Positions 33,190-44,255 of a DNA stretch of 64,000 bases are shown in pieces (within the stretch, counting starts at the first letter, position 1; the number at the start of each line of letters is the position of its first letter). This DNA is from Coenobita brevimanus (Eukaryota; Arthropoda; Malacostraca; Decapoda; Coenobitidae), in assembly GCA_032717465.1 (NCBI GenBank), contig CM064732.1, positions 37,792,888 to 37,856,887 on the forward strand, in the 5' to 3' direction. The notes beneath the pieces were generated by a model. That model was not told the DNA's origin, did not search any database, and saw nothing but the letters and a program-made list of their open reading frames with translations. The translations under genes were made by a program, and so were the position numbers.

Positions 33190-36100
33190 CCCTTACATAT
33201 TCGGGCTCCGACAGACTCTCAAAAAATATTTGCCAAAAATCAGTTATTAGTCCTAGAATATTAAAATTACATGTGCATATGGCACATACCTTCAGCTTTC
33301 TCCTGGGATGTTTGTTGAGCCTTCGTCGATTACCGTAGGACTTGTGGAGACCTCTGACGTTGGGTAACGAAGTCTCCACTTTACACTTCCCGACAACCGT
33401 AATATGATTACCACAGCCAGATATTATCACTATAAACACTATTCTATGATTATCAAGTAGTTTGGGATCCATACTCCAAAAAAAAACCACTGTGAAAGCA
33501 ATGAAAATTACGAGCTCGTATGACCTTCCTATTTGCGCTAGTTCGCTGTTGGTATTCTGTCATTTATTATTCATAAAACCCCTCACACTTTATATTTCTG
33601 TTACTATATGACACTTATATATATCTGCAGTCTTTATCCATAAGTTTCCTTCAGTAGTATTAGTTTATTGTCACTGAAGTCATTCAATTTTTCATTCAGT
33701 AAAATACATAGAGAGCCATGGATTCACTTTCACTGTTATAACCTCAAGTATTTGTACTCATACTCTTATATTACTAATTACTTACATTTCTATTTACATT
33801 TTCTGTTGTATTTTCAATATTTACACTTCTATTTTACTTACACTATGTTATTCACTGTCACTTGCAGTAACATAATACTATATTACACTGTTCAGTCATA
33901 TATACTGTACATCCATTGCTTTCACGTGCTATTTACACATTATTTACACATTATTTTCCTTTCTCACTTGCACTGTTAGAACTGCTTTAGGCTGTGGTAA
34001 TCAAAGAAGCAGGTAATGCAGAGGGGAACCTGGCACTCAGCGCACTGCCAAGAGGTGCGTTTGTGCTCAGGTGTGTGTCGGGTGGTATGTGCACACACCT
34101 GGCACCTGTGGATCGCAGCCTTCCTCTTGCCTGTGGCAGGCATTTGCACCAGTCTGTGCCGATCCATGTACGCCCTCTGCTCAAGTCTGTCGGGAAGTGT
34201 TACTGGATGGCGCCTTGGAGTTGCTGCTGTCACCCTGCCATATCTTTCAAGCAGCTGCTGAACACAAGTCCTGGCGAACAACCTCAGGGAGTAGGACTTG
34301 GGTGGCTTGACCTTCATCTTGTACAGGATGAAAGCGTTCAGAATCGTTATGTCTATGAGATGCAGAAAAACTTTCCTGTACCACCTAGTATTCTTCCTGA
34401 GGCAGTCGATCTCTCCAATCATCATGTCGGACTTGTCCACCAGCCGCATGTTGATATTGTAGTCTAAGACAGCATCAGGTTTCCTCACAGGTTCGCCTGT
34501 CCTACGGTCGACCTTCCCACTGTCTTTCATTTCCCCCTTGTGTACGGTGGTGAGCATGTGCACGACCCTCTTGTCATGCCACCGTATTGCCAGCATCTTC
34601 TCAGACTTGCGTAGGTGCACGTCTCCTCGCTGCGAGGTTCCTGCCTCTGGGAATTTAGGAAAGTGGGCACGATTACTCTTTACAGTGCCGCAGGAGCCGA
34701 TGCCATGCTCTGAAAGGTATTTGGCAAGTTTCAGTGCTGTATAATAGTTGTCTGTATACAGCACATGATTCCCACCAAAATACCTCTCAAGGAGCACTTT
34801 CACTTCACAGCCTGAGAAGCCAAGGGGGTGTGTTTTATCAAGATCGACAGTGCTGGCTGAATAAATGACGAAGTCAAAGATGTACCCCGTCTTACAGTCG
34901 CACAGTACAAAGAACTTGATTCCAAAGCGATGGCGTTTGCTTGGAATGTACTGCACAAACCTAGGACGTCCTCTGAACAAAACCAAGGATTCGTCAATGA
35001 CAACCTTCTGAAAGGGGTGGAAGAATGTCATAAACTTATCCTTCATTCTGCTCAAAATCTCCCAGATCTTCCAGAGTGGGTCGGTTTGGGAAGGTACATC
35101 GTCGTCGACAAAGTGCAGGTTTCCCATGATGATCCAGAAGCGATCTCCAGCCATGTCCTTATTGAAGGTGGGTGAGGGTAGTAAGGGGTCCATGGACCAG
35201 TATTCTTCCAACTCATGCTTATTTGAGTGTGGCATTAGAAGCATGAGGGCAAAGAACACATACAGCTCCTGCACTCCCAGCATGGACCACTGTTGCATCT
35301 TGGCTGCACCTGTACCACTTGCAGCACGTTGTGATTCAGACCTGTTGGTCTCATCACATATGTGCTGCATGACTTCGTCATCGAGGAAGGCCAAAAGGAA
35401 GTCCACACACTCAGCATCCTCGTCAAGAGTGAAGGCAGGTTGTATTCCTGAGGAACTCCCGTCAAAATGGAGATGTTCAGGGACAAAATCGGACCCTTCC
35501 GTCCACGCGAAGGCGTCCAGGATTCCCTGTCGTGGCGGTGTAGGGTGGGTGAGGGTGGAGGGTGGCTGTGAGGCAGATTTATCAGGTTCAAGGTCACTCG
35601 CACTGACCCTGGGTTGCCGTACAGCACTAGCATCCCTTACTCTACTGGCAACTCTACTTTTATGGGTCAGGGATTTACCTCTTCCTCTACGGCCTTCCTT
35701 CACTGTTGATGCTGGTGGTGACTCCGATGACAAAGACTCTGGAGAAAATTCAGCAGAAGAAGAGGAAGAAATTAGTGAAGTGGGGCTTGGGGAACGGGGA
35801 GGTGAATCACCTCGGGACTCATGGCGGGCTGGGTCACGCGGGGCCATTGTTCCAGGGCTAACCCGCCACCTTTTCATTCCCTTCCCAAGTTCCTTCCCTT
35901 GCTGCACTAACAGCTCCTTTCCCTTGGAGCTAGGGATAACTTGGGACGCTGAAGCACTCGTACTAGTAGTTTCCGGCACGATTTCCTCACCCGGCTCATC
36001 ACGCAAATCCCCCGAAGGGTCATAGTCACTAGCCATCATTACCATTGATAATTTGGCTAGTTCACGTTCCACTGCAGAGTCACTTAGTCCTTTCCTGCTT

Positions 36101-36892
36101 CCCCCATGAGTTTTTCTGGGTGTAGAGGTCATGGGGCCCTTTGCAATGGGCGCAGAAGCGGCAGAAATGGCGGGGCGCGAGTGCAACATGCTTTGACCAC
36201 AGAGGAGAACAAGGAACTAAATGGCGTGGCTTATCTGAGAAGGCAAGGGTTGACAGTGACAATGGGGCTGACAGCTGCTAACTTACATGCTAATAAATTA
36301 TTGGTAGAAAATCTCGGCAATACATAAAGAAATAGGTAGTTCCAGGTGAATGTAAATGTCACTTAGGCTTCTCCCTTCCTTTCTGATATATATTTTTATT
36401 ACAGAAATAGATTACAAGGCATAATTCAAAGGGGAAATTACCGTGGGAGTTTAGCGAATGAATGCATGTGAGGTGTTGTCAGGTGATAATTAGCCAATTC
36501 CTGGTGTATACCACTATGACTTACCTTATTTTTTTTTGGTAAATATTATTTTGTATAAGTATAGGGCATAGGGCTTATTTCAATGGATGAAATCTGTGGA
36601 AAAATCCGGGGGAGATTTGCTTAGCGCAGCGCGGCCTGGGAGGTGAGAGGACAGGGTAATGGAGGGGAGTCAGGAATGGGGAAAAATGGCTAAAATGTCA
36701 ACAATGGATGGGAGTACAGATGAGATTTGGAGTGCTGACTAGTGTTGGACATTGGCAGTACTGATAGATGATACAAGCCACCACTTGAAAGCCCGGGATA
36801 ATTCAAAATAACACAGAATCACAAAAGTGACCCCCCGCGGTATGATCCATTGCGCCCGAGCGTCACGAAAGTGACGCCCCGCGGTTAAGGGG
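33190..36892 (-). mobile_element. piggyBac-like transposon, copy 2
   Basis: TTAA precedes the element (33186-33189) and TTAG follows it (36893-36896), a one-base change of the duplicated site. Excision rejoins VLKEQV of LINE B. The right end has the family repeat (CGGTTAAGGGG). The left end is damaged: CCCTTA is followed directly by CATATTCGGGCTCC, so roughly 45 bp of the subterminal region seen in copy 1 is missing. This copy may thus be unable to move, even though its gene is open. Confidence 0.88.
33976..36189 (-). CDS. piggyBac-like transposase, uninterrupted 737 residues
   Basis: This is the only long undamaged transposase in the window. Residues 1-220 are Ser/Pro/acidic and probably disordered, with stretches such as SSSSSAEFSPES. 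The catalytic domain begins near residue 228 (AFAWTEGSDFVPEHL). Three Asp positions typical of the piggyBac DDE core are visible: VVIDESLVLFRGR near 396, YTDNYYTALKLAKYL near 479, and LVDKSDMMIGEIDC near 583. The C terminus (about 695-737) is a Cys/His-rich zinc finger: CQVCAHTTRHTPEH, CAECQVPLCITCFF. It matches the broken copy at 17372-19580 closely. In piggyBac systems the enzyme excises elements at TTAA without a footprint, working in the nucleus. Expression is unknown. I chose the first Met (MLHSRPAIS), which aligns with MSHSHPAIS of copy 1. Confidence 0.92.
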   Translation of the reverse strand: MLHSRPAISAASAPIAKGPMTSTPRKTHGGSRKGLSDSAVERELAKLSMVMMASDYDPSGDLRDEPGEEIVPETTSTSASASQVIPSSKGKELLVQQGKELGKGMKRWRVSPGTMAPRDPARHESRGDSPPRSPSPTSLISSSSSAEFSPESLSSESPPASTVKEGRRGRGKSLTHKSRVASRVRDASAVRQPRVSASDLEPDKSASQPPSTLTHPTPPRQGILDAFAWTEGSDFVPEHLHFDGSSSGIQPAFTLDEDAECVDFLLAFLDDEVMQHICDETNRSESQRAASGTGAAKMQQWSMLGVQELYVFFALMLLMPHSNKHELEEYWSMDPLLPSPTFNKDMAGDRFWIIMGNLHFVDDDVPSQTDPLWKIWEILSRMKDKFMTFFHPFQKVVIDESLVLFRGRPRFVQYIPSKRHRFGIKFFVLCDCKTGYIFDFVIYSASTVDLDKTHPLGFSGCEVKVLLERYFGGNHVLYTDNYYTALKLAKYLSEHGIGSCGTVKSNRAHFPKFPEAGTSQRGDVHLRKSEKMLAIRWHDKRVVHMLTTVHKGEMKDSGKVDRRTGEPVRKPDAVLDYNINMRLVDKSDMMIGEIDCLRKNTRWYRKVFLHLIDITILNAFILYKMKVKPPKSYSLRLFARTCVQQLLERYGRVTAATPRRHPVTLPDRLEQRAYMDRHRLVQMPATGKRKAAIHRCQVCAHTTRHTPEHKRTSWQCAECQVPLCITCFFDYHSLKQF

Positions 36893-39168
36893 TTAGGGAG
36901 CAGGTGATAAAAAGAGGACCTATGCACCTAGGAGGAATATATGGAAGCTGAAAAACCTAGCAGTATGGGATGCCTTCTATAGCGAGATGAGGAGAGTGGT
37001 GGTTGAACACAGAGACGTTAACAGAAATGGTATTGAACAGTACAGAACCCTCAAGAGCAACCTCCGAGAGTTACTGGTTCAGTATGTAGATGGACAGGAG
37101 GCCCACCAGGACATAAGTAACTTGGTGATGGGATGAGGATGTAGAAGCTGCAGTTCAAGAGAAAAGAAGGCTTTTCCAGGAATGGAAGAAGGGTGGAAAC
37201 AAAGAGGGATACTTGGCTGCCAAGCATGGAGCTAGAGAAATTTACAGGGCAAAGTCTGAGTTACAGAGACTTTTACTTGATAACCTAAATCGTGTGGAAA
37301 GGAAGAATATATTTAAGGTGGCAAGTCAGATGAAGAGGGAGAATAGGGATATCATAGGTGAGCAGTGTGTGAAGAATGATGACAGAAGGGTAGTGGCAAA
37401 CAGTGGGGACATTAAAGACACATTGAAAGAGCATGACAGCCAGTTGCTGAACGAGGAGTTTGACTGGGACAGGGAAAGTTTGGAGCCAGCAGATGCAGTT
37501 TTTGGCCTTTGTCCTTTGATTGATGCTACTACTGTGAGTGGAGAAATAGGCAGGATGCAGATGGGGAAGACAGCAGATGTGTCTGGGTTGACGCTGAAAT
37601 GTTGAAAGCCTCAGGAGATATAGGAGTGAGGTTGGGCACTGACTTGATAAGTATGGTTATATATGACTGTCTTGTCCCAGATGATTGGCTGAAGAGTGTA
37701 ATTGTAAATGCATACAAGGGGAAGGGTGATGTCCTGGAAAGAGGAAATTTTAGAGGCATAAAGCTTTTAGACCAGAAAATGAAGGTAATGAAGAGAGTTC
37801 TGAAAGGTATAATTAGAGAAAGTGAATATTGGTGAGATGCAGTTTGGGTTTATGCCAGGGAAAGGAAACACTGATGCCATATTCATTGTTCAGCATCTTC
37901 AGGAAAGATATATAGGAAAGAAAAGGGAAATGTACTTTGTTTTTGTTGATTTGGAGAAGGCCTTTGACAGAGTCTCTAGAGAGGTGGTGAAGTGTCAGTG
38001 AGAAAGCTTAGGTTCAAGGAGTGGCTGATTAGGGTGGTTTTGGCCATACATGTGGGTGCTCACAACCAGGTAAGAGTGAATGGAGATTTGAGTGATGACT
38101 TTTCTGTGAATGTTGGTGTGCACTAGGGGTCAGTTAGCCCCATCTTGTTTATCATGGTACTTGAAACCCTCTCACTTGACTTTAGAAATGGACTTCCATG
38201 GGAGATATCATATGCTGATGATTTGCTGTTGATTGCAGAGAACGAAAGGGCGGCAGAGGAAGATTTAGGAAGTGGAGAGATGGTATGGAGCACAAGGACT
38301 TAAGAGTAAATGCAGATAAAACAGAAGTGATGGTATCTAAGGCTGGTGGCAGTACTGTCAAAGACATGGGAGAGTGCCCATGTGCAATTTGCCACAAGAG
38401 TGTGGGAAGTGATTCCATCTTGTGCAGTGTCTGTGATAAGTGGGTGCATAGGAGATGTAGTGGTATTAGAGGTAGACTGTGAGATAATGCTGGTTTCATG
38501 TGTGTGATGTGTCGAGGAGAGCATGGGGAAATTGTCAGGCGTGAAAGGATTGAGCTTGATGGTGTGTCTCGTGAGTGTGGAAGAGTTTTATTATTTGGGA
38601 GACATGTTATGTGGCTAGAGTGATGAGTGGTTGAAATAAGTTCAGGGAGCTGTTGCCTTTCCTGTCATTGAGAGGGCTTTTCCTCCATGCTAAGGGATCA
38701 TTGTGTGCAGCATGTGTTAGAAGTGTAATGCTGTATGGTAGTGAGACTTGGACAGTAAAGGAAGAGGATATTCGCTGCCTGAAACGTACAGAAATAACAA
38801 TGATTAGGTGGATGTGCAGTGCATCCCTGAGTGTGAGGCCTGGGGGGGGCAAGGTTTATGATGGAAGATTTGAGGGGTAGGATGGCTCTGGAGTGTATTG
38901 GTGTTATGATGAGGAGAGGTAGATTGAGATGGTTTGGGCATGTAGAGAGGATGGGGAACGATAATTGGGTGCAGAGAGAGAGAAGTGTTAATGTTAGGGG
39001 TAGGGTTACGATAGGTAGACTGAAAACTACCTGGGACAAGGTCATTGAGTGTGACCATAGGGATAAGGGACTGAAAAGAGAAGCTGCCAAAGATCAAGCA
39101 GGGTGGAGAGCCACCATTAACTGACCAAGGCCGATGCATGCAAGCATGTTGGAGCCTTCAAAAACGAA
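36893..39168 (+). pseudogene. LINE B linker, reverse transcriptase, zinc finger and C terminus
   Basis: Text resumes at 36897 with KEQV-type codons and carries on through VTWWWDEDVEAAVQEKRRLF (about 37110-37170) and the 130-residue frame at 37213-37605. The reverse transcriptase follows in pieces: VPDDWLKSVIVNAYKGKGD near 37670, FVFVDLEKAFDRVSRE near 37940, SYADDLLLIAEN near 38208. The PHD-like finger CAICHKSVGSDSILCSVCDKWVH lies at 38388-38460. The C-terminal domain is at 38653-39124 (LYGSETWTVKEEDI, LRWFGHVERMGNDNWV). At least six frame changes or stops separate these parts. Confidence 0.85.
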
Positions 39169-40380
39169 CAGACGAATTAAAGGTATGGAATTATCGTATA
39201 ACTGTATTTTATTTACCATATAGTACTCTACAGAACCTAACTCCTTCACTTAACATGTATTCTTGTGGGTGCTCACACACAGGTAAGAGTGAATGGAGAT
39301 TTGAGTGATGGGTTTTCCGTGAATGTTGGTGTGCATCAGGGATCAGTTTTGAGTCCCATGTAGTTTATCATGGTACTTGAAGCCCTATCACGTGACTTTA
39401 GAAACGGACTCCCGTGGGAGTTGTTGTATGCTGATGATTTGGTGTTGATTGCAGAGAACGAAAGGGAGGTGGAGGAAAGGTTTAGGAAGTGGAGGGATGG
39501 TATGAGGCACAAAGGCTTAAGGGTAAATGCAGATAAAATAAAAGTGATGATATCTAGGGTTGGTGGCGGTACTGTCAAAGATGAGGGAGAGTGGCCATGT
39601 GCAGTTTGCCACAAGGGTGTGGGAAGTAATTCCATCTTGTGCGGTGTGTGTGATAAATGGGTGCATAAGAGATGTAGTGGTATCAGAGGTAGACTGCGAG
39701 ATAATGCTAATTTTATGTGTACAGCGTGTTGGGGAGAACAGGTGGAGATTGTTGGACATGAAAGAATTGAACTTGCTGGTGAAAGAGTTTTGTTATTTGG
39801 GAGACATGCTGTGTGCTGGAGGTGGAGCTAGGGTGAGAAGTGGTTGGAAGAAGTTCAGGGAGCTCTTGCCTCTCCTGACATTGAGAGGACTCTCCCTGCG
39901 TGCTAAGGGGTCTTTGTATGCGGCATGTGTTAGGAGTGTAATGCTGTATGGTGGTGAGACCTGAGCAGTGAAGGAGGAGGATATTCGCCGGCTCAGACGT
40001 ACAGAAATGACAATGATAAGGTGGATGTGTAGTGCGTCCCTGCGTCCAAGGTCTGGGGGGGCTGGGTTCACGATGGAAGAGTTGAGAGGTAGGATGGTAC
40101 TGGAGTGTATTGGTGTTGTGATGAGGAGAGGTAGATTGAGATGGTTTGGACATGTGGAGAGGATGGGGGATGATAATTGGGTGAGGAAGGTGAGAAGTGT
40201 TAATATTGGGGGTGGGGTTACGAGGGGTAGACCGAGAAAGACATGGGACGAGGTCATTAAGTGTGACCTCAGGGTTAAGGGACTGAACAGGGAGGCTGCA
40301 GTGGATCGTGCAGCATGGAGAGCTGCCATTAGGTGACCAAGGCTGACACGTGCAAGCATGTTGGAGCCTTCAAAAACGAA
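39169..40380 (+). repeat. Tandem unit 1: spacer plus truncated LINE B
   Basis: A spacer of about 100 bp (39169-39266) is followed by LINE B text starting at GGGTGCTCACACACAGGTAAG, inside the palm. A TAG at 39361-39363 replaces the codon after SPM. Frames at 39370-39831 and 39968-40336 hold LLYADDLVLIAENE, the zinc finger CAVCHKGVGSNSILCGVCDKWVHKR, and the C-terminal domain. A short deletion removes the GASSVA residues. Unit 2 is a near-identical repeat of both spacer and LINE text. Confidence 0.85.
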
Positions 40381-41600
40381 CAAACAAATTAAAGGTATGG
40401 AATTATTGTATAACTGTATTTTATTTACCATATAGTACTCTACAGAACCTAACTCCTTCGCTTAACATGTATTCTTGTGGGTGCTCACACACAGGTAAGA
40501 GTGAATGGAGATTTGAGTGATGGGTTTTCCGTGAATGTTGGTGTGCATCAGGGATCAGTTTTGAGTCCCATGTAGTTTATCATGGTACTTGAAGCCCTTT
40601 CACGTGACTTTAGAAACAGACTCCCGTGGGAGTTGTTGTATGCTGATGATTTGGAGTTGATTGCAGAGAACGAAAGGGAGGTGGAGGAAAGGTTTAGGAA
40701 GTGGAGGGATGGTATGGGGCACAAGGGCTTAAGGGTAAATGCAGATAAAACAAAAGTGATGATATCTAGCGTTGGTGGCGGTACTGTCAAAGACGAGGGA
40801 GAGTGGCCATGTGCAGTTTGCCTCAAGGGTGTGGGAAGTAATTCCATCTTATGCGGTGTTTGTGATAAATGGGTGCATAAGAGATGTAGTGGTATCAGAG
40901 GTAGACTGCGAGATAATGCTGATTTTATGTGTACGGCGTGTTGGGGAGAGCAGGTGGAGATTGTCGGACATGAAAGAATTGAACTTGCTGGTGAAAGAGT
41001 TTTGTTATTTGGGAGACATGTGTGCTGGAGGTGGGGCTGGAGCTAGCTCTGTAGCTAGGGTGAGAAGGGGTTGGAAGAAGTTCAGGGAGCTCTTGTCTCT
41101 CCTGACATTGAGAGGACTCTTCCTGCATGCTAAGGGGTCTTTGTATGCAGCTTGTGTTAGGAGTGTAATGCTTTATGGTAGTGAGACCTGGGCAGTGAAG
41201 GAGAAGGATATTCGCTGGCTCAGACTTACAGAAATGACAATGATAAGGTGGATGTGTAGTGCATTCCTGCATCCAAGGTCTGGGGGGGCTGGGTTCACAA
41301 TGGAAGAGTTGAGAGGTAGGATGGAACTGGAGTGTATTGGTGTTGTGATGAGGAGAGGTAGATTGAGATGGTTTGGACATGTGGAGAGGATGGGGGATGA
41401 TAATTGGGTGAGGAAGGTGAGAAGTGTTAATATTGGGGGTGGGGTTATGAGGGGTAGACCGAGAAAGACATGGGACGAGGTCATTAAGTGTGACCTCAGG
41501 GTTAAGGGACTGAACAGGGAGGCTGCAGTGGATCGTGCAGCATGGAGAGCCGCCATTAGGTGACCAAGGCTGACGCATGCAAGCATGTTGGAGCCTTTAA
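40381..41600 (+). repeat. Tandem unit 2: spacer plus truncated LINE B
   Basis: Same structure as unit 1, starting with the same spacer (TATGGAATTATTGTATAACTG near 40396) and truncated at the same palm position. It shares the TAG after SPM (40573-40575), so the two units come from one insertion that was later duplicated. Frames at 40582-41046 and 40772-41563 contain YADDLELIAEN and the zinc finger, here with CAVCLKG in place of CAVCHKG. The end, AAAACGAAACGAAACG, is the LINE B tail. Confidence 0.85.
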
Positions 41601-41616
41601 AAACGAAACGAAACGA

Positions 41617-42107
41617 ATCCATCCATCCATCATCCAATCCTATGCCACCCCATGAGGAGTGTAGGAGCCCAGGGCTAGGCAAGTTGGTCCTAACATTTAA
41701 GATGAGAGTGACCAGCCTCACTCATCCCAGTGTGGCATTACGTTAGCAATAAACCCCAAGCACCTCTTTGATGTAAACCTACATAGGCTTAATCTGATTG
41801 GAACACCTTAATTACCCACTAAACCACCAGGCACCATAATTTGGATATATGGTTACCACCCAGCATAGTTAATGATTTCCTTGTGTACAGGAAACCATTT
41901 GGCTTGTCATTTAATGTAGAATCATCTATAGGCAGAAGAAAGAGGAAAGAGTGAAGGAAAGAAAGACAGAAGAGGGAGTGTAAAGTCACCCATAGGCAGA
42001 AGGAAGAGGAAAGAATGAAGGAAAGAAAGAATAGGAAGGAAGGAAGAGAGGAAAGAGCAGACACCGAAAGCAGCACCACATCAAGTAAGTGGATGGTGAG
42101 CGCCTCC
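41617..42107 (-). mobile_element. SINE C1 copy
   Basis: The (ATCC)n at 41617-41637 is the tail in reverse orientation. The tRNA-like block, the inverted repeat near 41873-41900 (now imperfect) and a duplicated purine-rich tract (41935-42050) follow. It is the same subfamily as 13203-13661. Confidence 0.7.
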
Positions 42108-42310
42108 AGGTACACGAAATTCAAATTACTTGCCTTCTTCTGGAACACAATACTCTCGTAAATCGAGAAGTACCAGTAGTTATCTTCTGTTAAATTATAC
42201 TACATATTTCATTATTTCTCATTGATATTTTTTCATGGGGTTGACACACACATATTCCTGAAATAACAAACCTGAGTGCCATGCTTCACCCTTTCAACCC
42301 CTCCCCACCT
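42108..42310. other. Unassigned stretch with a possible TIR fragment
   Basis: CTCGTAAATCGAGAAGTACC near 42152 is the inverted counterpart of the CAGGTACCTCTCGATTTAC end at 16434, with two differences. It may be a lone end of the same pogo-like family. Nothing else is recognisable. Confidence 0.35.
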
Positions 42311-43480
42311 CCTAATTCAAGCCTCCCTTGCTGCTTGAACATTCATCGTACTTTGCAAACACTATATAAAATCTTTGATGTCCTCTGTCTCCCAAGCATG
42401 GGCTTCCATCCAATATAACACCCACTCCATCACCTTGCAGACCATACAGAACAACTCTGTATGTGTCATCATTGACAGCACAGCTCTCATAGCTCACATA
42501 TGCTTTGAAATGAAAGTCTTCCATAGAGAATATCTTGATATGAGAGAGGATTCGTGGTAGGTGGTAGTGACCATCATCCACTCACTTGATGTAGTGCTGC
42601 CTACTTCTTCCTTAGCCTTTATCATTCTTTTTCTGTGCCTGCCCTCCTCTCTTCCTATTTCTCCCATCTTTCCTGTCACTTCTTATTGCTTTTCTTTCTT
42701 TTACAGATGGCTTTACATTGAGTGACAAGCCAAATGGCTTCTTGTAAGCCAAGAAACCATTTACAACGCTGGGTGGTAACCATATAACCAAATCATAAGT
42801 GCTCCCCATGTGTCAGCAAGTGGGTTGGTGGAGGGCTAGTGCCCCTCCCTGTAAAACAAATAACTCAAAGTCAAATGGCCACCCCTCACGGGATTATGGC
42901 GTCTGGCAATAGACAGATAGACAGAGAGAGAGAGAGGATTGTATGAAGTAGTCTGTGATAACATCCAGCACTCCTCTCATCATGCAGCAGAGCTGCACTA
43001 CACAAGTAAGCACTTAAAACAGTCACCACACAGCCATTACAAGACCAGCTGCAAGAACACCTCATCTTTGGCCATTCGAACACTGGCAATGAAAAAACAC
43101 CTATATGATCACGTCACAAACAGAATGCTATAATACAAGCCCCCTCCCGACATCCACCCATCAGAGATATCTGTAAGCAAAACTGATCGAGTTCACCTAG
43201 CTAGGCTTAGATCAGAATATCACCAAGGCTTTCTCAGTTACCAGATGATAAGAGTGAATGGAATCACTGATGACATGTGTTATGCTTATAAAATATTCCC
43301 ATTGAACATAACACACATAATAGAGCACTCCAGAGTATATGCTACACTAAAATACTGAGACAACTTCAGCAGTGTGTTAAACCTATGAGATGACCATATA
43401 GGGGAAGTCGCATACCTTCAGTCAATGGGTCTGCTCAGCCAGGCAGACTTGGGTTGAGCTACAGCAGTAGCAACAAAAGT
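42311..43480 (+). pseudogene. Jockey-like LINE (family E), decayed C-terminal copy
   Basis: Text at 42375-42560 (SQAWASIQYNTHSITLQTIQNN ... REYLDMRED) matches the region ASPAWASNFTKTHYNT..HLDMRGTQ of the longer copy at 48159-49022. It is interrupted by SINE C2 (42553-42930) and continues at 42939-43130 and then 43160-43240, where DRVHLARLR-like text can be read in pieces. Substitutions and indels are many, so this is an older insertion. It ends near a GCTCAGCCAGGCAGACTTGG block that also appears at 57943. Confidence 0.6.
42553..42930 (+). mobile_element. SINE C2 copy with 10-bp target duplication
   Basis: AGAGAGGATT occurs at 42543-42552 and 42931-42940. The copy contains the body with CCACTCACTTGATGTAGTGC, the inverted repeat CAAATGGCTTCTTG..CCAAGAAACCATTT, and a 3' end nearly identical to LINE A (GGCCACCCCTCACGGGATTA then GGCGTCTGGCAATAGACAG). 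Retroposition is shown by the duplication and tail. Confidence 0.85.
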
Positions 43481-43739
43481 CCATCCAGTTTTCTTCCTCA
43501 TGCAGCCTGTCTCCTTTCTTTGCAACCACTACTATACTTTCTCGTACTTTCCTTCACATCTCTTCTGCCATCACCTTCTGTGCCTTTTTCTTTTATTGTC
43601 TGTCTGTAACCAAATGTCTCAGTCCTGTAAGGGGTGACCACAAAAAAAATCCCCTTCTCTTCTCTCTTATCCTCCACCCATCATCAGGCTGCCCTCTCAG
43701 TGCATAACCCCCTGGTATATCAACAACCCTGACACTGAC

Positions 43740-44254
43740 GGAGGGCTGGTACTACAATCCCAGACAGATCATCTTTTCATACTGAACAATTTATACCAAC
43801 ATACCCATATCCCACACCAAGCCCTCTTCCTCCCATCATCTCCAGACATCACCTTCTGCTCCCCAAACCTCGCCCCCACTACATCATGGAGAGTGGTCAA
43901 AACCCTAGGTTCTGATCACCTCCCAGTCATCATCACTACCAAAACCAGAATCATCCCAGCTGGCCACAAACACACATACACTAATTATAAGAGAGCCAAC
44001 TGGGAGGCCTTTGTACCTGAAACAGAACATTTCGAAACACTAAACAGTACACCCATCACAAACATCAACACCGCTGTGCACACTTTCAATACAATTATAC
44101 AAAATGCAGACAAAAGACACATCCCTAGAGGCAACAGAAAGAGAGACAACCCCAACTTCACACTAGAAATTCAAGGCCTCATCAGACAGCGGGACACACT
44201 GTGACACTTCCCAGCACCCCATACACAAGACACCGTACAACAAATACAAGAACT
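43740..44254 (+). pseudogene. Family E endonuclease C-terminal part
   Basis: From 43750, LVLQSQTDHLFILNNLYQH continues to PSSPDITFCSPNLAPTTSWRVVKTLGSDHLPVII. GSDHLPV is the last catalytic motif of LINE endonucleases. The frame at 43893-44204 continues through NYKRANWEAF to IQGLIRQRDTL, where a TGA stops it. The upstream half of the endonuclease is not recognisable. Confidence 0.75.
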
Positions 44255-44255
44255 C

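Larger units (their letters stand above)
29170..39168 (+). mobile_element. LINE B, long copy opened by three insertions
   Basis: Four segments read in order: 29170-29604, 30106-30226, 32713-33189 and 36893-39168. They cover a possible 5' leader, endonuclease, linker, reverse transcriptase, PHD-like finger and C-terminal domain. The gaps are a 0.5-kb element, a minus-strand LINE A and a piggyBac, each with a visible target duplication. Many stops and indels are present, so the LINE died before or after being interrupted. Its 3' end is joined to a tandem array of truncated LINE B units. Confidence 0.8.

Noticed and set aside
35126..36025. 299-codon plus-strand frame opposite the piggyBac transposase
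   Set aside because: Antisense to a confirmed transposase, with no domain of its own.
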